Shown piece after piece: positions 55,939 through 62,952 of a DNA stretch of 64,000 nucleotides (its first letter is position 1; each line of letters opens with the position of its first letter). The position numbers were made by a program, and so were the translations under genes. The notes under the pieces were generated by a model that was not told the origin of the DNA, ran no database searches, and was given only the letters and a program-made list of their open reading frames with translations. Source of the DNA: Pseudomonas sp. ATCC 13867 (GTDB lineage: Bacteria > Pseudomonadota > Gammaproteobacteria > Pseudomonadales > Pseudomonadaceae); assembly GCF_000349845.1 (NCBI RefSeq), contig NC_020829.1, forward strand, positions 2,921,001 through 2,985,000, given 5' to 3'.

Positions 55939-56187
55939 ACCTACCTGATCTTCATCTTCAACGCGCTGGCGGTGAACCTGCGGCACAGCCATGTATGGCT
56001 GTCGTCCGGACCGGTGGTCGAGCATGTGCTGAACAGCCCGGCCCAGCACCAGATCCACCACAGCGATGCGCCCCGGCACCTCAACAAGAACTTCGCGATC
56101 AACCTGTCGCTGTGGGACTGGATGTTCGGCACGATCTACGTCATCCGCCCGACGCCCCAGTGCATCCGGTTCGGCGCCGGGGAGCGG
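55939..56187 (+). pseudogene. Remnant of a sterol desaturase/fatty-acid hydroxylase-type gene
   Basis: About 83 codons encode the C-terminal core of this di-iron family, with its His-box pattern: NLRHSHVWLSSGPVVEHV, SPAQHQIHHS and LNKNFAINLSLWDWMFGTIY. Upstream the frame loses similarity, so at least the first half of a normal protein (about 300 residues) is missing. Downstream the usual end (VTPFVETVRKA) continues in another frame from about 56193, indicating a frameshift. There is no promoter or start. It sits in the 637-bp gap between the porin gene and azlC. Confidence 0.75.
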
Positions 56188-56430
56188 GATGATGATCGTC
56201 ACGCCGTTTGTGGAGACGGTACGCAAGGCAAGATCAGCGCAATCGATTGCGCCCGGAACGCCTCGGACACCCTGTTGAAGGATGACGCGGGAAGCGTCCG
56301 TCAAGGGAAGCCCGGGGAGCTTCCCCTTTTCATTCCCGGCGGGGAAATCGCCCGGCGCAGCAAGATTGTTCAAGCCAGCCCGCGCTCCACTCTGTCACTC
56401 TGTCTGCACGAAAGACTGCCAAGAACCGCC

Positions 56431-57129
56431 ATGTCCCACACCACGCTTCCCTCCCGTGCCTTCCTCAAGGGCGCCATCGACATCATGCCGCTGTCCCTGG
56501 CGGTGCTGCCCTGGGGGCTGCTTGCCGGCTCGCTGGCCATCGACGCCGGACTCTCGCCGCTGCACGGCCAGGGGTTGTCCGCCATCGTCTTCGCCGGCGC
56601 CGCGCAACTGGTCGCCATCGGCATGCTCAAGGGTGGCGCCGGGTTCTTCTCGATCATGATCACCACCCTGCTGCTGACCTCGCAGCACCTGCTCTACGGG
56701 ATGACCATGCGCCCGGTGATCTCCGAGCTGCCCGGCCGCTGGCGCGCAGCACTGGGCTTCCTGCTCACCGACGAGTTCTTCGCCCTCACCAGCGGCCACG
56801 ACCGCGAGACCTTCAACCGCTGGTACGCCCTGGGCGTGGGCCTGACCTTCTATATCGCCTGGAACCTCTTCACCCTCGCCGGTGTACTGGTCGGCAGCAG
56901 CATTCCGGGGCTGGAGCACCTGGGTTTGGACTTTTCCATCGCCGCCACCTTCGTCGCGCTGATCGCGCCGGTGGTGAAGAACGTGCCGACGGTGGTCTGC
57001 GTGGCCGTCTCGCTGTTCTGTTCGGTGCTGTTCAGCTACTGGCAGGTGGGGTCGGCGCTGGTGCTGTCGGGGCTGGCGGGGATGTTCGCCGGTTTCATCT
57101 GCCAGAAGTACTCGGGGGTGCGCGCATGA
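56431..57129 (+). CDS. azlC: Branched-chain amino acid exporter large subunit (AzlC family)
   Basis: 232 residues from ATG 56431 (MSHTTLPSRAFLKGAIDIMP). AzlC-family membrane protein with LSLAVLPWGLLAGSLAIDAG, GAAQLVAIGMLKGGA and SQHLLYGMTMRPVISELPG. The frame is open further upstream through the desaturase remnant, but the family start is here. Works with AzlD, whose ATG overlaps its stop (ATGA), in export of branched-chain amino acids. Confidence 0.88.
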   Translation: MSHTTLPSRAFLKGAIDIMPLSLAVLPWGLLAGSLAIDAGLSPLHGQGLSAIVFAGAAQLVAIGMLKGGAGFFSIMITTLLLTSQHLLYGMTMRPVISELPGRWRAALGFLLTDEFFALTSGHDRETFNRWYALGVGLTFYIAWNLFTLAGVLVGSSIPGLEHLGLDFSIAATFVALIAPVVKNVPTVVCVAVSLFCSVLFSYWQVGSALVLSGLAGMFAGFICQKYSGVRA

Positions 57130-57440
57130 TGGTCTGGGCAGTGATCTTCGGCATGGGCCTGATCGTGTTCTTCAACCGCTATGTGTTCCTGGAGCCGCGC
57201 CTGCCGATCCGCCTGAGCAGCAACGTGCGGCAGTTCCTCGGCTTCGCCGTGCCGGGGATGCTCACGGCGATCTGCGGACCGATCGTGTTCCTCCCGGAAC
57301 ACCAGTTGAACCTGAGACCGGACAACCCCTACCTGCTCGGCGCCATCGTCGCCGTGGCGCTGGTGCTGTGGACGCGCAACGTGCTGCTCAGCGTGATGCT
57401 GAGCATGGGGGCGTTCTACCTGTTGCGGTGGTGGTTGTAG
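57126..57440 (+). CDS. azlD: Branched-chain amino acid exporter small subunit (AzlD family)
   Basis: 104 residues, four hydrophobic helices, AzlD pattern (FFNRYVFLEPRLPIRLS, VPGMLTAICGPIVF). Overlaps azlC by 4 bases; obligate partner of AzlC. Confidence 0.87.
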   Translation: MMVWAVIFGMGLIVFFNRYVFLEPRLPIRLSSNVRQFLGFAVPGMLTAICGPIVFLPEHQLNLRPDNPYLLGAIVAVALVLWTRNVLLSVMLSMGAFYLLRWWL

Positions 57441-57597
57441 GGAGCGAGCCGAAACAGCCCATTCGACTATCCGCCACATCCCCTCGCCCCCCATTCATGG
57501 CACTCTGCGCGGCACCGAAGAACAACAATCGGGGCCGTTGCCTTGCCGCGAACCGATGCCGGCGTACGCGACGCGACCCCGCGAGCCAGGACGCCCC

Positions 57598-58443
57598 ATG
57601 CCTCACCCCCGCTATCTGCTGCTGACGCTTCTCGCCATGCTGGCGTTCGCCGGCAATTCCCTGCTGTGCCGCCTCGCGTTACGCGAGACGAGTATCGATG
57701 CTGCCAGCTTCACCGGGCTGCGCTTGGTTTCCGGGGCGTTCACGCTCGCCGTTCTGCTGCGCCTGCGCAGCGGCGGCTGGTGCGCCGGCGGTGACTGGCG
57801 CAGCGCCGGCGCGCTGTTCGTCTATGCGGCGGCGTTTTCCCTGGCCTATGTGCAGATGAGCGCGGCCAGCGGGGCACTGTTGCTGTTCGGCGCGGTGCAG
57901 GTGGGGATGCTGGTGGCGGGCTATCTGCACGGTGAGCGACTGCACGGCTGGCAGTTGCCGGGGCTGGTCCTGGCGCTGGGCGGGATCGTCGTGCTGCTGT
58001 TGCCGGGTGCCAGTGCGCCGCCGATGGGCAGTGCGGTGCTGATGATCCTCGCCGGCCTGGCCTGGGCGCTGTACAGCCTGCGCGGGCGGCGTGGCGGCGA
58101 TCCGCTGGCGGCCACCACCGGCAACTTCCTGCGCAGCGTGCCGCTGGCCGCCGCGATGTGCCTGGCGCTGTCGATGAAGCTCGATCTCGACCTGCACGGT
58201 GTGATCTACGCGGTGCTTTCCGGCGCGCTGGCCTCAGGCGTCGGCTACGCCATCTGGTACAGCGCGCTGACCGGCCTGGGCGCGCTCCAGGCCGCGTCAG
58301 TACAGCTCAGCGTACCTGTCTTCACCGCGCTCGGCGGCGCGCTGCTGCTGGGTGAGCACCTGACCCTGCGCCTGGGCCTCTCGACCCTGGCGGTGCTGGG
58401 CGGCATCGCGCTGATCCTCGCCGGCAAGCGCAAGGCCGCCTGA
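57598..58443 (+). CDS. EamA/DMT-family permease
   Basis: 281 residues from ATG 57598 (MPHPRYLLLTLLAMLAFAGN). Ten helices in two EamA repeats: first around IDAASFTGLRLVSGAF, second around SGVGYAIWYSALTGLGALQA and LGEHLTLRLGLSTLAVLGG. A drug/metabolite exporter of unknown substrate. Separate from azlCD by 157 bp. Confidence 0.88.
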   Translation: MPHPRYLLLTLLAMLAFAGNSLLCRLALRETSIDAASFTGLRLVSGAFTLAVLLRLRSGGWCAGGDWRSAGALFVYAAAFSLAYVQMSAASGALLLFGAVQVGMLVAGYLHGERLHGWQLPGLVLALGGIVVLLLPGASAPPMGSAVLMILAGLAWALYSLRGRRGGDPLAATTGNFLRSVPLAAAMCLALSMKLDLDLHGVIYAVLSGALASGVGYAIWYSALTGLGALQAASVQLSVPVFTALGGALLLGEHLTLRLGLSTLAVLGGIALILAGKRKAA

Positions 58444-58454
58444 GCGGCAAAGGC

Positions 58455-58697
58455 TCAGTTCTCGTTGCCGCAGAACAACCCCCACACGGGATAGCGCAGG
58501 CGATGCAGTCGGCCGGCGCTGTCCTCATAGAGCATTTCCACCTCCCGAATGCCGCAGAAGTTCAGGTCCGGTGGCTGCACCACGCGCTGGATGTCGAGCC
58601 TCTGGCCGTAATGGTAATCCTGCGCGGGCGGGTTTTCAGGGACGGCCAGGGCGGCGCCGGCGAAGGCCAGGCCGCCCAGTACGATCGGTACTTTCAT
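58455..58697 (-). CDS. Small secreted DUF2790-family protein
   Basis: 80 residues: signal peptide (MKVPIVLGGLAFAGAALA), then YHYGQRLDIQRVVQPPDLNF and Cys residues in FCGIREVEML and LFCGNEN. Same family as the protein encoded at 11110-11352. Its ATG overlaps the cytochrome b561 gene stop by 4 bases, so it is the third gene of the catalase-like operon and probably shares its ECF-driven expression. Function unknown; periplasmic. Confidence 0.8.
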   Translation of the reverse strand: MKVPIVLGGLAFAGAALAVPENPPAQDYHYGQRLDIQRVVQPPDLNFCGIREVEMLYEDSAGRLHRLRYPVWGLFCGNEN

Positions 58698-59254
58698 CGG
58701 TGCTCTCCTGAGGGATCGCTGGGCATCGGCGCGCCGGTCATGCTCGGCAGTACCGCATCGCGGCGGATCAGCCCGTGGAACAGCGCCGCGGCAAGGTGCA
58801 GGAGGATGGTGAGCAGCAGGACGCAGGCAAGGACGCTATGGGCGCCGCGCAGAAGGGTGTGCAGCTCTACCGAAGGCGCAACCAGCGCGGGCAGTTCGAA
58901 GCCGCCCCAGAGCACCACCGGGTAGCCGCCGGCGGACTGCATGGTCCAGCCCACCAGCGGCTGGGCGAGCAGCAGGCCGTAGAGCGCCAGGTGCGAGAGA
59001 TGCGCGGCGCCACGTTGCCAGCCGGGCATGTCGTCGGGCAGCGGTGGGACGCGGCGGGTCAGGCGCACGGCGATGCGCAGCAGGACCAGGACCAGCAGCG
59101 CGGCGCCGAGGGGCTTGTGGATGGCCACCAACTCGGCGTGGCGCGGGGAAACGCTGGCAACCATACCCAGGCCGATCAGCAGCATGGCCAGCACCAGCGG
59201 CGCCATTACCCAGTGGAGGACGCGCAGGGAGAGCGGGAAATAGGTCGGTTTCAT
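58694..59254 (-). CDS. Cytochrome b561
   Basis: 186 residues, four helices with heme-binding His residues in LRVLHWVMAPLVLAM, LVAIHKPLGAALLVL, ELHTLLRGAHSVLACVLL and LLHLAAALFHGL. A bacterial di-heme b561 that passes electrons from the quinol pool. Overlaps the catalase-like gene by ATGA, so it likely supplies electrons to, or regenerates, the periplasmic-facing peroxidase. Related b561 proteins act as superoxide:quinone oxidoreductases. Confidence 0.9.
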   Translation of the reverse strand: MKPTYFPLSLRVLHWVMAPLVLAMLLIGLGMVASVSPRHAELVAIHKPLGAALLVLVLLRIAVRLTRRVPPLPDDMPGWQRGAAHLSHLALYGLLLAQPLVGWTMQSAGGYPVVLWGGFELPALVAPSVELHTLLRGAHSVLACVLLLTILLHLAAALFHGLIRRDAVLPSMTGAPMPSDPSGEHR

Positions 59255-60291
59255 CAGTGGGTCTCCTGGGCCTGCTCACGGGTGCGGCGATTGAAGGATT
59301 CCGAGTAGGCGGCCGAGCGCGCGCTGAGCAGCGGGTCGTCGGAAGCACGGATGCCGTCGGGGAGGATCAGCGGGTCGTAGTTGACGTCGCGGCAGTCGCC
59401 GCCGATTTCCGCTTGCAGGCGTTCGATCACCAGTTCGCCGGCATCCACCTGGCGGCGCTCCTGCGGCCAGGCCTGGGTGGCGTCCACGGTGCTGTCGCCG
59501 GGTTCGCCCAGGGTGAATCGAAGGCGCCAGCGCAATGGGCCGGCGGCGAGGCGCCGGGCGACTTCGTCGGCGAGGAAGTTGGCGTCGCCGCGCTTGTCCG
59601 CCGCCAGCGGCTCGTAGGGCGCGACGGGCTGCACGGACCAGCGCACCGGCTGCTCGCGTCCGTCCTTGTCCACCAGATAGAAGGCGTTGAGGCCGTAGTA
59701 GGCGCTGTTGGCGTAGCTGGAGGACGGCGTCGAGGATTTCGCCCAGTCGCGGAAGGCCTGGGTTTCCGGGTGGGCCTTGAAGAAGGCGCCGGCCTTTTCC
59801 GGGTCCGGCTTGCCGGTGCCCGGTTGCGGCGCGGTGGCCTTCTGCAGGTCGTAGAAGCTGGCGACGTCGCGCACCACGAAGACCGGCATGGCGTTCATGC
59901 CGGTGCGCCACTCCTGTCCGTCCCTGGGCAGGAAGCGCAGGGCCAGGCTGCGGATCGGCGCGGCGCCGTCGCTGGCCGCCGGGTTGCCGCCGGGAATGGC
60001 CAGGCGCCCCACCACCGGTACGCTGCCCGGCGCGAAAAGACTGGCCCGCGACAGCGCGGCGGCGGCGCCGTTGCTCTCGAAGTGGCCGATCACGCACAGG
60101 CCCTTGGCATGGTTGCGCCGGTAACCGGGGTGCACGCCGCTGTTGGCTTCCAGAGTGTCGACCAGCTTGGCCGGGGTGAGCCGTTGCGGGTCGAGCCAGC
60201 CGGCCACGTAGGCGAAGACGGCGGCCACGCCGAGCACCACGGCGCCGATGGCGGCCAGGCGCAGGGGGGCGTTGGGCGGAGTTCCTGTCAT
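59254..60291 (-). CDS. Membrane-anchored catalase-family heme peroxidase (SrpA-like)
   Basis: 345 residues, much shorter than a true catalase (about 480). An N-terminal transmembrane anchor (LAAIGAVVLGVAAVFAYVAG) places the heme domain in the periplasm. Distal His region GYRRNHAKGLCVIGHFESNG, core YYGLNAFYLVDKDG, and a proximal Tyr motif at the end (DDPLLSARSAAYSESFNRR). This subgroup is regarded as peroxidase rather than catalase. First gene of peroxidase-b561-DUF2790, read from an ECF-type promoter at 60334-60358. Confidence 0.9.
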   Translation of the reverse strand: MTGTPPNAPLRLAAIGAVVLGVAAVFAYVAGWLDPQRLTPAKLVDTLEANSGVHPGYRRNHAKGLCVIGHFESNGAAAALSRASLFAPGSVPVVGRLAIPGGNPAASDGAAPIRSLALRFLPRDGQEWRTGMNAMPVFVVRDVASFYDLQKATAPQPGTGKPDPEKAGAFFKAHPETQAFRDWAKSSTPSSSYANSAYYGLNAFYLVDKDGREQPVRWSVQPVAPYEPLAADKRGDANFLADEVARRLAAGPLRWRLRFTLGEPGDSTVDATQAWPQERRQVDAGELVIERLQAEIGGDCRDVNYDPLILPDGIRASDDPLLSARSAAYSESFNRRTREQAQETH

Positions 60292-60333
60292 TTCCAGCTC
60301 CTCAGGCTTAGGCTGAATGCGTTGAGCCGGTAC

Positions 60334-60358
60334 GACGCACCGCGGGACGGGTTATTCC
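60334..60358 (-). promoter_or_regulatory. ECF promoter for the peroxidase-b561-DUF2790 operon
   Basis: Minus strand GGGAATAA (-35; GGAAT at plus 60354-60358), 16 bases, CGTC (60334-60337), about 45 bp before the start codon. Same as the promoter of the divergent sigma gene. Confidence 0.8.
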
Positions 60359-60392
60359 CGCAGGCCGCCAAAGAATTTTTTCGGGGGTGGCG

Positions 60393-60417
60393 GGAATAGA
60401 TCGCCTGGGCGTTCGTC
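60393..60417 (+). promoter_or_regulatory. ECF promoter for the sigma/anti-sigma genes
   Basis: GGAAT (60393-60397), 16 bases, CGTC (60414-60417), 36 bp before the sigma ATG. Identical spacing and boxes on the opposite strand imply autoregulation plus control of the divergent operon. Confidence 0.8.
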
Positions 60418-60452
60418 CTTACCGCTCGAACCCACCACTGCCTGACGTTGCG

Positions 60453-60962
60453 ATGCACTCACTGGATGACCACTCACTGCGCGAACTGCTGCCCCGGCTG
60501 CGGCGCTTCGCGCTGTCGCTGACCCGCAGCGCGAGCAGCGCCGACGACCTGGTCCAGGCGACCCTGGAGAAGGCGCTGTCGGCCTGGACCGGCCGGCGCG
60601 CGGACGGCGACCTGCGCGCCTGGCTGTTCTCGATCCTCTACCGCCATTTCATCGATGGGCAGCGCCGCGCCCGGCGCTACGCACGCCTCCTCAGCCTGTT
60701 CGGCGCGGACAGCGCGGTAAGCGCCTCGCCCGAGGAGATCGTCAGCGCCCGCTCGACCCTGGAAGCCTTCGAGCGCCTGCCCGCCGAGCAGCGCGCGCTG
60801 CTGGCGCTGGTCAGCGTCGAAGGCCTGAGCTACCGCGAGGCGGCCGAAGCACTGGATATTCCCCTGGGCACCGTCATGTCCCGCCTGTCGCGCGCCCGCC
60901 AGGCGCTGCGCGCGTTGAGCGAAGGACAGGCGGTGACTCCTTCTTTGCGGGTACTGAAATGA
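60453..60962 (+). CDS. ECF sigma factor of the peroxidase module
   Basis: 169 residues from ATG 60453 (MHSLDDHSLRELLPRLRRFA). Sigma region 2 (SASSADDLVQATLEKALSAW, LRAWLFSILYRHFIDGQRR) and region 4 (FERLPAEQRALLALVSVEG, YREAAEALDIPLGTVMSRLS). Overlaps the anti-sigma gene by ATGA. It probably reads the two matching divergent promoters. Signal unknown; a peroxide-type or singlet-oxygen cue fits the target genes. Confidence 0.9.
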   Translation: MHSLDDHSLRELLPRLRRFALSLTRSASSADDLVQATLEKALSAWTGRRADGDLRAWLFSILYRHFIDGQRRARRYARLLSLFGADSAVSASPEEIVSARSTLEAFERLPAEQRALLALVSVEGLSYREAAEALDIPLGTVMSRLSRARQALRALSEGQAVTPSLRVLK

Positions 60963-61705
60963 ACGAACGCATTCCCGACGAGCACGATCTGCATGCCTAC
61001 CTCGACGACCAGCTCGACCCGGCGCGCCGCCAGTGGGTGGAAGCCTGGCTCGCGGCCCATCCCGAGGACGCCCGCCGCGTGGAGGGTTGGCGACAGGATG
61101 CCCAGCAGTTGCGCGCCGCGTTCGCCGGCCAGGGGCGCGGGCCTGTGCCCGAGGCGCTCGATCCGGCGCGGATTCGCCGGGACCTCCGGCAGCGGCGGCG
61201 GTCGCGGCTGGCCACGGCGGCGGCGTTGCTGGTGGCGCTGGGCATCGGCGGGATGAGCGGCTGGCAGATGCGGGGCGATAGCCTGGCGCGCAGTTCTGTG
61301 CCGATGCAGGACGCGGTACAGGCGTACCGGTTGTTCGCCGAGGTCAACCAGAACGGCCTGGACCTGCGCGACGGCGGCGACCTGCGCACCTGGCTGGCCC
61401 GTTACCTGAAAGACGCCCCGCCGCCGCCGGCGCTGGATCGGGTCGGCCTGAAGACCGTCGGCGCGCGCCTGCTCGCCACCGAACAGGGTGCGGCGGCGCT
61501 GGTGATCTACGAGGACGGCCAGGGCCGCCGCCTGACCTTCTTCATCCGCCCACCCGGCCCGCGCCATGAGATGCTGCCGCAGGGCCAGCGCACCGACGGC
61601 GACCTGCTGACGCGCTACTGGAGCCAGGGCGGGTACAACTATGCGGTGGTGAGCCGCAGCGACGATCCGCAGGCCAGCGTCGTGGGGGAGATGGTGGGGT
61701 TCTAG
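60959..61705 (+). CDS. Membrane anti-sigma factor
   Basis: 248 residues. Short cytoplasmic sigma-binding region (DEHDLHAYLDDQLDPARRQW, residues about 7-60) without the CxxC of zinc anti-sigma factors; one helix at about 84-101 (LATAAALLVALGIGGMSG); periplasmic domain of about 145 residues (YRLFAEVNQNGLDLRDGGDL). Similar to the ChrR/RsiW-like transmembrane anti-sigma group. Holds the co-encoded sigma factor until a periplasmic signal acts. Confidence 0.85.
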   Translation: MNERIPDEHDLHAYLDDQLDPARRQWVEAWLAAHPEDARRVEGWRQDAQQLRAAFAGQGRGPVPEALDPARIRRDLRQRRRSRLATAAALLVALGIGGMSGWQMRGDSLARSSVPMQDAVQAYRLFAEVNQNGLDLRDGGDLRTWLARYLKDAPPPPALDRVGLKTVGARLLATEQGAAALVIYEDGQGRRLTFFIRPPGPRHEMLPQGQRTDGDLLTRYWSQGGYNYAVVSRSDDPQASVVGEMVGF

Positions 61706-61756
61706 CGCGATGGATGCGTACAAGCGGGCCTGGTCCGCGAGGGGCTAGCCGATTTT

Positions 61757-61835
61757 GTAGGAGCGAGCTTGCTCGCGAACCTGCGTTATGCCGGCCTGCC
61801 CGGTGCAATGCGTTCGCGAGCAAGCTCGCTCCTAC
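61757..61835. repeat. REP pair in inverted orientation
   Basis: REP elements at 61757-61780 and 61812-61835 (core GCGAGCAAGCTCGC and its inverse) between the anti-sigma gene and the convergent asparaginase gene. Confidence 0.85.
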
Positions 61836-61873
61836 AGGTTCATACCCACCCCTGAGCGGGGTGTTAACGAGGT

Positions 61874-62866
61874 TCAGCCGTCGACCCGCTCACCACACAG
61901 GTCGAGGGCGAACAGGCGTTCCACCTCGGACGGTGCAAGGCCGCTGCCGAGCAGGCTGAACAGCTTGCCCAGCGCGGCTTCGCGGGTCATGCCAGCGCCG
62001 GAGACCAATCCCGCATCACGCAGGCGACTGCCGGCAGCGTAAATATCGAACGCCACATGCCCTTGCGGGCACTGGCTGATCGCCGCCAGCACCACACCGC
62101 GCGCATGGGCATCGCGCAGCACGGCCAGCAACTCCTCGTTGTCCGACGGACCGGTGCCGCTGCCATAGCACTCCAGCAGCAGCGCCTGTACACCGCTACC
62201 CAGCAATGCGCGCAGGTGCTCGGCGCGCAGGCCGGGAAACAGCGGCAGCACCGCGAGGTTCACCGGCTGGCGTGGCTGGCGGTAGTCCAGTGCCACGGGG
62301 ATCGACTCGGCGCGCTCGCCATGACGCTCGCGCGGCAGCACGGCGAAGGCGTCGAAAGCCTCGCTGCGCAGCTTGGTGACGCGGGCGCCGTGCATCAGGT
62401 CGCCGTTGAAGTACAGCCAGACGCCCGGCTGCACGCCGGACTCCAGCGCCTTCAAGGCACCCAGCAGATTGGCCGGGGCATCGCTGCCCGGTGCGCCCAT
62501 CGGCTGCATGGAACCGGTGAGAACGACAGGCACCTCAAGACCGAGCAGCAGGAAGGACAGCGCGGCGGCGCTGTAGGCCAGGGTGTCGGTGCCGTGCAGC
62601 ACCAGCACGCCGTCATGACCGCCCTGCTCCACCGCGTCGACGATGGCGTCGCGCATGGCCAGCCAGTTGGCCTGGGTCATGTTGGCGCTGTCGAGCAGCG
62701 GTTGCAGCTCGGCGAAGGACCAGTCGAGGCGAATCTCGCCGTGGCCTTGCAGTTGTTCGCGCATGCGCGCTTCGAAACCGCCAGCCGGTGCCAGGCCTTC
62801 GGCGGTCTGCAGCATGCCGATAGTGCCGCCGGTATAGAGGACGAAGAGGTTCTTCACGCGACGCAT
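61874..62866 (-). CDS. ansA: L-asparaginase (type I-like)
   Basis: 330 residues. First catalytic Thr in LYTGGTIGM, second motif LHGTDTLAYSAAALSFL, and conserved VVLTGSMQPMGAPGSDAPAN. No signal peptide, so cytoplasmic, converting Asn to Asp and ammonia. Downstream of the symporter gene on the same strand but separated by a hairpin. Annotations as asparaginase/glutaminase vary; the motifs fit AnsA. Confidence 0.92.
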   Translation of the reverse strand: MRRVKNLFVLYTGGTIGMLQTAEGLAPAGGFEARMREQLQGHGEIRLDWSFAELQPLLDSANMTQANWLAMRDAIVDAVEQGGHDGVLVLHGTDTLAYSAAALSFLLLGLEVPVVLTGSMQPMGAPGSDAPANLLGALKALESGVQPGVWLYFNGDLMHGARVTKLRSEAFDAFAVLPRERHGERAESIPVALDYRQPRQPVNLAVLPLFPGLRAEHLRALLGSGVQALLLECYGSGTGPSDNEELLAVLRDAHARGVVLAAISQCPQGHVAFDIYAAGSRLRDAGLVSGAGMTREAALGKLFSLLGSGLAPSEVERLFALDLCGERVDG

Positions 62867-62901
62867 GCCAGTGCTCTTGTAGGAAAGTTCACAGGATAAA
62901 C

Positions 62902-62931
62902 CGCGAGGCCGGGAGAAGTCCCGGCCTCGCG
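62902..62931 (-). terminator. Hairpin terminator after the AGCS symporter gene
   Basis: 13-bp perfect stem CGCGAGGCCGGGA/TCCCGGCCTCGCG with GAAG loop, only a weak T-rich tail on the minus strand (GGTTTATCC). Lies between the symporter stop and the asparaginase start, so readthrough is possible. Confidence 0.65.
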
Positions 62932-62952
62932 TATCAGACCAAAGTCAGCGCA

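Noticed and set aside
55894..57129. A single 411-residue azlC gene starting at 55894
   Set aside because: The first 180 codons encode a desaturase remnant and junk; the AzlC family start is at 56431.
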